DNA from: Shewanella putrefaciens
GTDB taxonomy: Bacteria; Pseudomonadota; Gammaproteobacteria; Enterobacterales; Shewanellaceae
Assembly: GCF_016406325.1 (NCBI RefSeq)
Contig: NZ_CP066370.1
Location: 1,178,001-1,242,000, forward strand
Length of the DNA stretch: 64,000 bases
Direction of reading: 5' to 3'
Part shown: positions 39,139 through 47,209 of the stretch, in pieces
How the letters are laid out: every line of letters starts with the position of its first letter
How positions within the stretch are numbered: position 1 is the stretch's first letter
Notes under the pieces: model-generated
What the model was told of the DNA's origin: nothing
The model's input: only the letters and a program-made list of their open reading frames with translations
Database searches by the model: none
Made by a program: the position numbers and the translations under genes

Positions 39139-39156
39139 TACCTCTATTTAGCTCAT

Positions 39157-39186
39157 AAAAAACGACGCATAAGCGTCGTTTTTTAT
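39157..39186. terminator. Terminator between lptG and the RDD gene
   Basis: Perfect 12-bp stem AAAAAACGACGC / GCGTCGTTTTTT with loop ATAA. It can serve both convergent genes. Confidence 0.85.
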
Positions 39187-39213
39187 GGGCTATTTTGGCT
39201 AGATTCTGGGAGG

Positions 39214-39723
39214 TTAAGCCCCGTGCCAGTTGCGCATTTGATTGGCTTCCTTTGATAGTACAACCACTTCGGAGCGTGTCATCATATCCTGCAAGGCTAA
39301 TTTATCTGTGTTAATCAAAATCCATAAATTACCAACGCCAAGCAGTGACCAAATGATGCGAGCATAGGCAGTGATCAGGCTTAAATTTTGGCCGTTAGGA
39401 TGTTGGATTTTAAGGCGCCAGGCGCGCATACCTAAGGTTTGCCCACCTCGACTCCAAAATAGCGCATAGAAAGTACCAACACACAGGGCGAGCCATAATT
39501 GATAAATACCATGGTAAATTGGCGTACCATTTAAGGCGTCTGAAATATGCTCAAAGCCATTCATACTGACCAGCCCTGAAGATGTTAGACCGAAAAATAT
39601 TCCAAAACCAATAGCACCCGCAAACATATAGACCGCAAGGGCTAATAACAGATCATAGATGGCCGCACCTAATCGGCGAAAAAAGCCTGCCCGTGGAAAG
39701 TTGGCGTGTTCACTGTTTAACAT
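39214..39723 (-). CDS. RDD family membrane protein
   Basis: 169 aa from the ATG at 39723 (MLNSEHANFPRAGFFRRLGA), with about three membrane helices. The RDD-type beginning (FFRRLGAAIYD) and GGQTLGMRAWRLKI fit the family, which includes proposed ion or solute transporters. It is the last gene of a minus-strand run GNAT - DUF486 - DUF2960 - RDD. Function unknown. Confidence 0.85.
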   Translation of the reverse strand: MLNSEHANFPRAGFFRRLGAAIYDLLLALAVYMFAGAIGFGIFFGLTSSGLVSMNGFEHISDALNGTPIYHGIYQLWLALCVGTFYALFWSRGGQTLGMRAWRLKIQHPNGQNLSLITAYARIIWSLLGVGNLWILINTDKLALQDMMTRSEVVVLSKEANQMRNWHGA

Positions 39724-39769
39724 TGGCAAATCCTAGTCTCAAAAAGGTGTTACTAGAGCATAATGATAC

Positions 39770-40027
39770 TTATGCTTCGGGCTCTTCATCACGAACAAAG
39801 TGAATATTACTAAAACCAAAACGGGCAAATTCAACTTTTCTAAAATCCTTTTCCGCCTTTGCGCCTTTGCGTGAGGTCATGGCAATTTGTTGTTCCATGG
39901 CTAAAAACTTCGTAAGGTCAATGCCTTCCGCTTCGGCGACGGCTTCATATAAATCATGGTGTTTGTCGTAGCTAAAAGCGATAGTTTTAGTCTGACCTTT
40001 GAAGGTATAAGTGACTTGACGAGCCAT
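39770..40027 (-). CDS. DUF2960 family protein
   Basis: 85-residue soluble basic protein beginning MARQVTYTFKGQTKTIAFSY. I recognise it as the DUF2960 family found in Shewanella and Vibrio relatives. No catalytic motif is visible. It lies 18 bp after the DUF486 gene with a GGGGGAAAA site before the ATG. Confidence 0.8.
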   Translation of the reverse strand: MARQVTYTFKGQTKTIAFSYDKHHDLYEAVAEAEGIDLTKFLAMEQQIAMTSRKGAKAEKDFRKVEFARFGFSNIHFVRDEEPEA

Positions 40028-40045
40028 GGGGGAAAACTCCTGAAA

Positions 40046-40396
40046 TTAATTAAATTCACTTCTAAAAATAAAATACACTGCGCCTAGAATACACAAGCCT
40101 GCCCACAGATAATCGAGTTTTAAGGGTTCTTTCATATAGAAATAGGCAAAGGGGACAAACAGACTTAAGGTGATGACTTCTTGCAGAATTTTTAACTGAC
40201 CGACATTCATTACCGTGTAACCGATACGGTTAGCAGGTACTTGTAGTAAGTATTCAAATAGGGCGATCCCCCAGCTCACTAAGGCTGCAATAATCCAAGG
40301 TTTTGAGCCTAGGGTTTTTAAATGGCCATACCAAGCAAAAGTCATAAAGATATTGCTAAGACAGAGTAAGCCAATAGTTGTTAGGGTGGGATTCAT
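40046..40396 (-). CDS. DUF486 (DMT-like) small membrane protein
   Basis: 116 aa with four membrane helices, like a half-size drug/metabolite-type transporter. NVGQLKILQEVITL and the C-terminal FRSEFN region are typical of DUF486. It begins 2 bp after the acetyltransferase gene on the minus strand, so it is co-transcribed with it. Substrate unknown. Confidence 0.85.
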   Translation of the reverse strand: MNPTLTTIGLLCLSNIFMTFAWYGHLKTLGSKPWIIAALVSWGIALFEYLLQVPANRIGYTVMNVGQLKILQEVITLSLFVPFAYFYMKEPLKLDYLWAGLCILGAVYFIFRSEFN

Positions 40397-40398
40397 TT

Positions 40399-40890
40399 TT
40401 AATCTCTATGATTAATTTTATAAATCATGTACATGGCATCATGGGTGTAAGAGCCAAGACACTTATCAATGGTGTGAGGTTTAAACCCCATTTTTCGCCA
40501 GTAGCTATCGGCGCCTTGCACTGCAACTAAGGACAATGAGTTGAGGTTAAAACGATCCGCTAATAGTTTTAATCGGGTGAGCGCCTTAGTCCCCGCGCCT
40601 AAACCTTGGGCTTTGGCTGAAATCGCAATATCGTGTAGATATAAGGTATCAGCCTTAGGTAAATGGGTAATAGGCTCATATAACGCCGGTGGCATATTTG
40701 TGGTCCAAGGATGAGCCAAACAATAACCAACAACGGACTCATTGACTTCAAATACAAAGCAGGACTGGGGTGATACTTGCCATTTACTTTGCAGTACGTG
40801 CAGTGGCTCAGGATCCAGTTGTGAGTAACACTCGTCTTGGATCGCTAAAATGGCATCCCAATCCAGTGGGGTGATTGCACGCAGTAACAT
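40399..40890 (-). CDS. GNAT-family N-acetyltransferase
   Basis: 163 aa. The acetyl-CoA-binding motif A is seen as LHDIAISAKAQGLGAGTKAL (about 95-114), followed by LSLVAVQGADSYWRKMGF, which is the motif B end. The substrate (amine, protein or antibiotic) cannot be told. First gene of the minus-strand run to 39214. Confidence 0.85.
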   Translation of the reverse strand: MLLRAITPLDWDAILAIQDECYSQLDPEPLHVLQSKWQVSPQSCFVFEVNESVVGYCLAHPWTTNMPPALYEPITHLPKADTLYLHDIAISAKAQGLGAGTKALTRLKLLADRFNLNSLSLVAVQGADSYWRKMGFKPHTIDKCLGSYTHDAMYMIYKINHRD

Positions 40891-41278
40891 GGCCGATATT
40901 TATCCCGTTCAAAGTGTCCCGATTAAAATAAGCTCGGCATTATATACCCAAACAACCTTAAGTTGCAGAATTGAGTATGGATTTAACGTACTTTATAAGG
41001 CCATTTATCGTTACTGTCGAAATGACAACTACGTAACCTATGGTCATTGCGACGATTTGCAGAGCAAGTGGCTAAGTCAGTTTTGATTGTATTCGTTCAA
41101 CATGACTGAGAATGTACAGGGATAATTGCAATAGCATTGGTGCATAAAATGGAAGGAATAAACCCATTTTAGCGTTCATTTTTAATTTAGAAACGATTCG
41201 TATCTTGCTATTCTGTCGTTCACAAGTTGATAATTACAGTGACATAAATGGAATGCTGTATTGTTCAAGGAGATGATT
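40891..41278. other. Intergenic region before yqiJ
   Basis: 388 bp between divergent genes. It holds the promoters of the acetyltransferase gene and yqiJ, but I see no clear sigma-70 or sigma-54 promoter. The ORF across 40850-41086 has no ribosome site and is unlike real genes. Confidence 0.5.
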
Positions 41279-41911
41279 ATGTGGGCGTTTTTAGTTGAGC
41301 AGCCAAATTTACCTTACACCATTGCTTTTGCCTGTGTGCTTTTTCTGGGGGTGTTTGAAGCTTTAGCCCTCTTAATTGGTTTAAGCATGTTAAGCGCCTT
41401 GGATCAATGGGTACCTACCGATGTTGATTATCATCCCGATATGGGTGGCGGCCTTACAGGAATTGCTGGTTGGTTATGCCTCAATCGGCTCCCTCTGCTG
41501 ATTTGGTTTGTGCTTGCACTGACCAGTTTTGCCATTGCGGGCTATCTCGTCAATTTTATCAGTTTAAGTGTCGTGGGCGTTCTTCTGCCACAACTGTTTA
41601 CACTGCCAATTGCTGTCGTGGCAAGTGCCTTTGCTTGCCGATATCTAGGACGATTACTTGCCGACCATTTACCTAAAAATGAATCAAGTGCGATATCGCT
41701 AGATGATCTTAGTGGTTATGTTGGCACTATCACTTTAGGCTGTGCCATAAAAGGCATGCCCTCCGAAGCGGTTGTCCGCGATAAACATCAACAAAAACAT
41801 TATGTTTTAGTCGAACCTGAAACTTCAGGGATCGAGTTTGCCTCAGGCACCCAAGTGGTGCTCCTTAGACGTGAAGGCCGAGTATGGTCTGCAACACGCT
41901 TTGATAATTAA
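41279..41911 (+). CDS. yqiJ: YqiJ-like OB-fold membrane protein
   Basis: 210 aa from the ATG at 41279, which has AAGGAG 6 nt upstream. Three membrane helices (about 10-35, 65-95, 98-125) are followed by an NfeD-like OB fold (GYVGTITLGCAIKGMPSEAV ... VVLLRREGRVW). It is paired with a flotillin, as NfeD proteins usually are; together they are thought to organise membrane microdomains. Confidence 0.85.
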   Translation: MWAFLVEQPNLPYTIAFACVLFLGVFEALALLIGLSMLSALDQWVPTDVDYHPDMGGGLTGIAGWLCLNRLPLLIWFVLALTSFAIAGYLVNFISLSVVGVLLPQLFTLPIAVVASAFACRYLGRLLADHLPKNESSAISLDDLSGYVGTITLGCAIKGMPSEAVVRDKHQQKHYVLVEPETSGIEFASGTQVVLLRREGRVWSATRFDN

Positions 41912-41947
41912 TCTTGAAAGTCATATTTTAATCGAGAAGGAAATCAA

Positions 41948-43720
41948 ATGGATGTATTAAATGATGTAACGAACTCAAGCTACTTTTTCTTGCTGATTGC
42001 CTCCATGGTTGTGGTCGGTCTGACAGTGATCGGGCTGATTTTTGCCAAGCTGTATAAGCGTGCCACGAAAGAAATGGCTTTTGTACGTACAGGTTTTGGT
42101 GGTGAGAAAATTATAAAAGATGGCGGTGCTATTGTGCTTCCTGTATTGCATGAAACCATTGCCGTCAATATGAATACTTTGCGTATTGAAGTTGAGAAAA
42201 CCCAAAAAGATGCCCTTATCACTAAGGACAGAATGCGGGTCGATGTGAAAGCCGATTTCTATCTACGTGTAGCGCCCAATTCAGAAGGTATCTCCATGGC
42301 GGCGCAAACCTTAGGTACGCGCACTACCCGAGTGGAAGAGCTTAAAAAGTTGATGGAATCAAAGTTTGTTGATGTGCTGCGTGCCGTGGCTGCAGAAATG
42401 ACCATGACAGAGATGCATGAGCAGCGTGCCGATTTTGTACAGCGTGTACAGAATAACGTGGCTAACGATCTTGAGAAAAACGGTCTCGAACTCGAATCGG
42501 TTTCATTAACGGGTTTTGATCAAACAGATCTACAGTTTTTTAATGAAAACAACGCATTCGATGCTGAAGGTCGTGCTCGTTTGGCGAAGATTATCGAAGA
42601 AAAACGTAAAGAGACCAACGATATTCAGCAGGAAAACCGTATTAAGATTGAACAGCGTAATTTAGAGGCCGAAAAAGAGTCGCTGGAAATTGAAAAGTCG
42701 GAAGAAGAAGCCCGCTTGATCCAGCAGCAATCCTTAGAATTTAAACGCGCCGATCAGAAAGCTGAAATCATCAAGCAGAAAGAAAATAAGGCCCGTGAAG
42801 AACGCGAAGCCGAGATTGCCAAAGAGCGTGCTATCGAAACCGCAGAAATCGAGAAAACCAAAGATATCGAAACCCGCGAGATTGAAAAATATAAGCTCAT
42901 TGAGCAATCACGTATTCAACAGCAACGGGATATTGAAGTTTCTGAGCAGGAAAAACGTATCGCTGTGGCGGCTAAATCTGAAGAAGAATCCGCAGCCCGT
43001 GCCCGTGCTGCCGAAGCTGAAAAACTGAAAGTTGAGAAAGAAGAAGCGGTAATTACAGCGCGCCAAGTAGCCGAAGCCAATCGTCGTAAAGAAATTGAAG
43101 TGATTGATGCCCGTAAAGAAGCTGAACGTGATGCGGTAGGTGTGACAGTGCAAGCGGAAGCTGAAAAACGTGCCGCTGAAGACAGATCGAGTGCCATTTT
43201 GATTGAGGCACGCGCCAGCGCCGATGCAAAAAAACTGCAAGCAGAAGCGGATGAAAAAGTGTATGCCGTTGAAGCTGCGGGTAAACAAGCCTTATATGAA
43301 GCAGAAAACGTGCTGCGTGATGAACAAATTGCCTTGCAAAAATCCCTTGCCATTCTTAAAGCTCTGCCAGAAATTGTCGCACAAGCCGTTAAACCGCTGG
43401 AAAACATTGAAGGGATTAAAATTCTTCAAGGTTATGGTACAGGTAATCAATTTACTGCCGGTAGCGAAGGCGTTCAACATCAAGGCGGTATCGCTGAACA
43501 AGTGACTAGTGCCGCGTTAAATTATCGCGCAAATGCGCCCGTTGTGGATGCGATGTTAAGAGAGTTAGGCTTAGTAAATGGTGAATCAGGGACGTTAAAC
43601 GATCTCTTAAATGGCAATAATGCGCTTACTACAGAAGCCTTAAATGTCGTTAAGTCAGCTAACACTGGACTCAATGGTTATAGCCAAACACTGGTTGTTG
43701 ATAGTCAACAGCGTGATTAG
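41948..43720 (+). CDS. yqiK: Flotillin-like protein YqiK
   Basis: 590 aa membrane-anchored flotillin. One N-terminal membrane helix (about 12-36), an SPFH domain (about 40-215), then a long charged coiled coil (about 215-480) rich in Glu, Lys, Ala and Arg, and a C-terminal flotillin end. It lies 36 bp after yqiJ. In E. coli YqiK has been linked to motility and membrane order. The long shadow frames here come from the low-complexity coiled coil. Confidence 0.9.
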   Translation: MDVLNDVTNSSYFFLLIASMVVVGLTVIGLIFAKLYKRATKEMAFVRTGFGGEKIIKDGGAIVLPVLHETIAVNMNTLRIEVEKTQKDALITKDRMRVDVKADFYLRVAPNSEGISMAAQTLGTRTTRVEELKKLMESKFVDVLRAVAAEMTMTEMHEQRADFVQRVQNNVANDLEKNGLELESVSLTGFDQTDLQFFNENNAFDAEGRARLAKIIEEKRKETNDIQQENRIKIEQRNLEAEKESLEIEKSEEEARLIQQQSLEFKRADQKAEIIKQKENKAREEREAEIAKERAIETAEIEKTKDIETREIEKYKLIEQSRIQQQRDIEVSEQEKRIAVAAKSEEESAARARAAEAEKLKVEKEEAVITARQVAEANRRKEIEVIDARKEAERDAVGVTVQAEAEKRAAEDRSSAILIEARASADAKKLQAEADEKVYAVEAAGKQALYEAENVLRDEQIALQKSLAILKALPEIVAQAVKPLENIEGIKILQGYGTGNQFTAGSEGVQHQGGIAEQVTSAALNYRANAPVVDAMLRELGLVNGESGTLNDLLNGNNALTTEALNVVKSANTGLNGYSQTLVVDSQQRD

Positions 43721-43746
43721 TCTGATGATTAAATCATCGTCCTAAA

Positions 43747-43781
43747 AAATAGCCGCTCACATGGTGAGCGGCTATTTTCAT
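43747..43781. terminator. Terminator between yqiK and the cytochrome gene
   Basis: Perfect 14-bp stem AAATAGCCGCTCAC / GTGAGCGGCTATTT with loop ATG, followed by TCATT and preceded by AAAA. Works for both convergent genes. Confidence 0.85.
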
Positions 43782-43862
43782 TAACAATAAATTTTAGCGG
43801 TAATCTTGGCAATATAACGACAAAGTTAATCGCCGTGACTGACTAGATTAAGATGTCGTCTT

Positions 43863-46199
43863 TTACTTGTGTACCTTATCAACACCAGAAGATCGGCCTT
43901 CGGCATGACAAACTGCGCATGATTCTTGTCCTGGCTGATAAATTCGACCACCGCTGGCATCACTTTGATAAACACCACCAAAGCCTCGTGCATGGACGGC
44001 TAAACTATCAAGTTTAGTATGACATGCACTACAGGTTGCTAACGTGGGTGAGTATTCTGCAATTTGCCCTTTGTTAGTGGCACCTGGCGTGGCAACTAAG
44101 AGTGATTGTTGCTCATTCAGTCCGCTAAGATCTAATTGACCTTTACTATGACATGAGCTGCAACCATTTTTAGAATTGGGATAGGTCAGTTCTGGACGTG
44201 GTTTACCAAAACCTTCAACAGTCCGAGTCCCTGCATGCAGTGAGTGCACCATTTCTCTATAGCTTAAGGTGTTATTAAGCGTTCTATACGGCTTGATTTG
44301 ATCCGATCCTGGGGTATGCATTAAGTTGGCATTGAGATACATCACTGTCTCACTATTATGGCAACTACGGCATTGTCCATCGGTTAATGCGGTTGATGTT
44401 TGAGGCGCATGACATGTACCACATTGGCTATTAGGCTCAAACATACTGCCTAACTGATGTGCGGAAAGCACTCTATCCTCTAAGCCTTTGTCATGGCATT
44501 GGCGACAAGCGTTTTCGTCAGCTTTGGCTTTAGTGGTAACCGCATCACCCGACAATGTCAGCGAGTTAATAGCACTGAGACTGACATCCTGATTAGCTAT
44601 ATCGCAATTAACGGCATATCCGGTATTTTTATCAGCACAAAGCACTAGCTTACTGTAGAGCTTGGATTGGGTTAAATGACCAAAATCTGCAGTTGAAAGC
44701 TGAGTAACGGTCACTTTCAGTTGATTGGCTCCCATGATGCTTAATGAAACATTTGGGTCATTTGCCAACAGATTCCATACTTTACGTTGTCCGTTGTTTA
44801 CCGGTAGATTGGTGCTATCGGCTTGACCTGTCGCAATCAACCAGAAGGATTTTATCATAGGCTGAGTGGCAGGCAGTTGATCCAGTTGCTGCACTTGCAA
44901 TGTGACTTCAAGGGATTGAGCATCAGTATTTATCTTTGAACTCAATAGTTTTACTTGATAATCACTTGCTAATTTTGCTGCAGTCTTGGTCTTCGCGTTA
45001 TGGAATAAGCCAACACCTTGAGGGTTGTTACTATCAGGATGGCAACCACTGCAACTCAATGCCCATGCGTTTGCAAAAATTTCCCGATTGTGGAACAGGC
45101 CTGCAACAGTACCATTCCAGTCGGCGGGAATTTGCCCTTTATGGCAGTCAAGACAGGCTGTTTTACTCGGAATATTGTAATTATCAGTTTGGGCAGTCGC
45201 ACCGGGAATATGGCACTGCTGACACTGTTTCATATCACCTGGGTAGGTAACATTTGAGAAGTCATATAACTGTCCCTTATAACCCACCACTTGATATTTT
45301 GCCTGATGGATCTGATGCGTTAGCGTTGCCATATCCAGACTATTAGCGGTTTCTGGATCGCCCGAATAGCTTGTGTGGCACATAACGCAGCCTTCATAGG
45401 CAAATCGCTTACTTCCATGCATTAACAAGCGGGTATCCGCATTGGCTAGGTCATCATTATGGCAGCGAAAACAAGCTTGTTCAGGTGCGATAACTACTCG
45501 TCCTTCATCTGCCTTTGCAGCTTGTCCTGTTGCCGGAACAAAGTCATATACCGTATTGATTAAGTGAGTTTCGATAGGGCTAGTTGCAAGCGGTTTTAAC
45601 TCAAGATAGATCCTATGGGTGCGTTCGGGTGCATATTGAGTATCTAACCCTGAAAATTGAGGGTAGCTCGTTAGAGGTTGACTGAAAGTGTAACGGTATT
45701 GACCGTTACCCAATGAGGTTAAACAGTCACTTTTACAGCTCGTTTCAATACCTGCTTGCCATTGTGTCGCAGCCGTTACTTGAGCATTTGTAGCGGGTTC
45801 TACCAGTTTATTGATGTAACTTGTCCACTGCAGTGCAGGATCTGTCGTGCTCGTAGCCTCTGTGCTTATGGCTGTTTTGGCTTGATAGTGAGCCTGTGGA
45901 GGCGCCAGCTTAGCAATGCCTACACCTAAGGTATCGAGATCTTTAAGGTTTTCTAAGCCTGTAACGGCAATACCATTGGCATTGCTCAAGAAGAAATCAA
46001 CTTGAACTTGGGTTTTGCTATCGATTGTTACATTTTCAATCGTTGCTTTAAGGGAGTTAGCTTGTTCAATGGTAATGCCCACTGTACCTGGTGGGCCTTC
46101 TTTACCATCATCACCATCGGAGCAGGCTGTCATTAGACAGACTGCCATTGCGATCGGCGTAAACGCTATCCACTGAGAACGGGTATTCGTTTTCATCAT
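43863..46199 (-). CDS. OmcA/MtrC-family outer-membrane lipoprotein cytochrome c with 11 heme motifs
   Basis: 778 aa. The signal peptide ends in the lipobox LMTAC (Cys26), followed by the GKEGPPG stretch common in this family. I count eleven CXXCH motifs: CFRCH, CVMCH, CQQCH, CLDCH, CSGCH in the first half and CRQCH, CGTCH, CRSCH, CSSCH, CSACH, CAVCH in the second. MtrC and OmcA have ten; eleven is the number of UndA, so it is UndA-like in heme count, though the gene is alone and not in an mtr cluster. It is probably exported by the type II system to the cell surface for electron transfer to metals, flavins or other acceptors. AAGGAATGG precedes the ATG. It is divergent from the AOR unit. Confidence 0.93.
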   Translation of the reverse strand: MMKTNTRSQWIAFTPIAMAVCLMTACSDGDDGKEGPPGTVGITIEQANSLKATIENVTIDSKTQVQVDFFLSNANGIAVTGLENLKDLDTLGVGIAKLAPPQAHYQAKTAISTEATSTTDPALQWTSYINKLVEPATNAQVTAATQWQAGIETSCKSDCLTSLGNGQYRYTFSQPLTSYPQFSGLDTQYAPERTHRIYLELKPLATSPIETHLINTVYDFVPATGQAAKADEGRVVIAPEQACFRCHNDDLANADTRLLMHGSKRFAYEGCVMCHTSYSGDPETANSLDMATLTHQIHQAKYQVVGYKGQLYDFSNVTYPGDMKQCQQCHIPGATAQTDNYNIPSKTACLDCHKGQIPADWNGTVAGLFHNREIFANAWALSCSGCHPDSNNPQGVGLFHNAKTKTAAKLASDYQVKLLSSKINTDAQSLEVTLQVQQLDQLPATQPMIKSFWLIATGQADSTNLPVNNGQRKVWNLLANDPNVSLSIMGANQLKVTVTQLSTADFGHLTQSKLYSKLVLCADKNTGYAVNCDIANQDVSLSAINSLTLSGDAVTTKAKADENACRQCHDKGLEDRVLSAHQLGSMFEPNSQCGTCHAPQTSTALTDGQCRSCHNSETVMYLNANLMHTPGSDQIKPYRTLNNTLSYREMVHSLHAGTRTVEGFGKPRPELTYPNSKNGCSSCHSKGQLDLSGLNEQQSLLVATPGATNKGQIAEYSPTLATCSACHTKLDSLAVHARGFGGVYQSDASGGRIYQPGQESCAVCHAEGRSSGVDKVHK

Positions 46200-46288
46200 T
46201 TTCCATTCCTTTTTAATTAGATTCTGTCGGGACTCTAATCGGAATGTATGCGCTCTAAATATTAACTCGGATATTAGTGGAGTTGCAC

Positions 46289-46306
46289 TTAATTAATATT
46301 AATTAA
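46289..46306. promoter_or_regulatory. Perfect 18-bp palindrome, candidate operator
   Basis: TTAATTAATATTAATTAA is identical on both strands. It is about 90 bp upstream of the cytochrome start and 243 bp upstream of the ferredoxin start. AT-rich palindromes arise by chance in AT-rich DNA, so the regulatory meaning is uncertain. Confidence 0.4.
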
Positions 46307-46437
46307 TGAATATTTTTGGCTTTATATGTTGATAACTTGAACTAAGGCTTTATTGGTTTTTTCGATATTCTTAATTCTTAAATAAGCTACTTTGATGTAA
46401 GTCTTGCTTATTGATTTAATAAATGGTCAATATGGGT

Positions 46438-46459
46438 AAATGTGACGCAGGTTAAAAAT
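46438..46459 (+). promoter_or_regulatory. Candidate CRP site before the AOR unit
   Basis: AAATGTGA is a perfect left half-site; the right half after 6 nt (TTAAAAAT) matches 4 of 8, for 12 of 16. CRP controls many anaerobic respiration genes in Shewanella. About 90 bp before the ATG. Confidence 0.35.
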
Positions 46460-46548
46460 CAAATAGATAATTACTTTAGCATAAATTGTCGGGAATCAAA
46501 GTGTATGCATATTTTAATTATATTGCTTTGACTAATAAAGGATCAAAT

Positions 46549-47193
46549 ATGATTACCAGAAGAGGAATGCTTAAAGGCAGTATGGGCGTTGCTGTCGGTA
46601 CAGTCTATAGCGGAACATTGGTGAGTTTTCTTACCGGTTGTGGCAGTGACAGTAATAGCCAAGAAAAAGTAGAAGTCATGCCAGGTGGACTCATGGTGGT
46701 AAACCCTACAGTTTGTGTGAGTTGTAGACGCTGTGAAATAGCCTGTGGTTGGAACCATGAAGGGGATAGCAGTCCCACACTCGCTCGTGTCAAAGTAGAA
46801 AAAAATATGAACTATGGTCCACATGGCGTGCAATTTGACTATGAAATACAGCGAGGTGAATGCGGTGACAGAACCGTTGTGCCTTCAACTTGTCGTCACT
46901 GTGAAGTGTGTACTGAAGTGTGCCCGCAGCAAGCTATCTCAACAAATCAACAAACTGGCGCCAAAGTCATTGATGAAGAGCGTTGCGTTGGATGTGGTTA
47001 TTGTGCAGATAAGTGCCCTCAGCAAGTCATTAAAGTTGTTCGCAGCAAAATGAAAGCAGTGAAATGTGATTTATGTAACGGTAAACCTGCATGCGCGCAA
47101 GTTTGTCCTACAGGTGCAATTAAATTTTATAACTGGGAAGAGGCTGAAGCTGCATTAGAACAATATGAAAAATATACCGGCTTAGTTTCTTAA
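46549..47193 (+). CDS. YdhY-like four-cluster ferredoxin with Tat signal and lipobox
   Basis: 214 aa from the ATG at 46549, preceded by AAAGGA. The N-terminus has a twin-arginine motif (TRRGMLK, Arg4-Arg5), a hydrophobic segment, and LTGC at 28-31, a lipobox. Four [4Fe-4S] cysteine groups follow: Cys56/59/62/66, Cys115/118/121/125, Cys146/149/152/156 and Cys173/176/182/186. This is the layout of DmsB/NrfC-type electron-transfer subunits and of E. coli YdhY, whose gene also precedes an AOR-family gene (ydhV). It would pass electrons between the AOR protein and a quinol or cytochrome partner; the direction is unknown. Confidence 0.9.
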   Translation: MITRRGMLKGSMGVAVGTVYSGTLVSFLTGCGSDSNSQEKVEVMPGGLMVVNPTVCVSCRRCEIACGWNHEGDSSPTLARVKVEKNMNYGPHGVQFDYEIQRGECGDRTVVPSTCRHCEVCTEVCPQQAISTNQQTGAKVIDEERCVGCGYCADKCPQQVIKVVRSKMKAVKCDLCNGKPACAQVCPTGAIKFYNWEEAEAALEQYEKYTGLVS

Positions 47194-47209
47194 ATTCAGG
47201 AGAAGTAAT

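Larger units (their letters stand above)
46200..46548. other. Divergent AT-rich regulatory region, cytochrome / ydhY-like gene
   Basis: 349 bp holding both promoters. It contains the 18-bp palindrome at 46289, a CRP-like site at 46438, and a possible 5' UTR hairpin ATTAGATTC / GACTCTAAT at 46216-46239 on the cytochrome side. No gene is seen. Confidence 0.6.

Noticed and set aside
40850..41086. 78-residue ORF over the start of the acetyltransferase gene
   Set aside because: No ribosome site, overlaps a well-supported gene on the other strand, no recognisable features.
42795..43505. Several long ORFs on both strands inside yqiK
   Set aside because: They arise from the repetitive Glu/Lys/Ala codons of the coiled coil; the translations are low complexity.
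46411..46430. TTGATTTAATAAATGGTCAA as an FNR/EtrA site
   Set aside because: The half-sites are 10 nt apart rather than 4, so it does not match the consensus.
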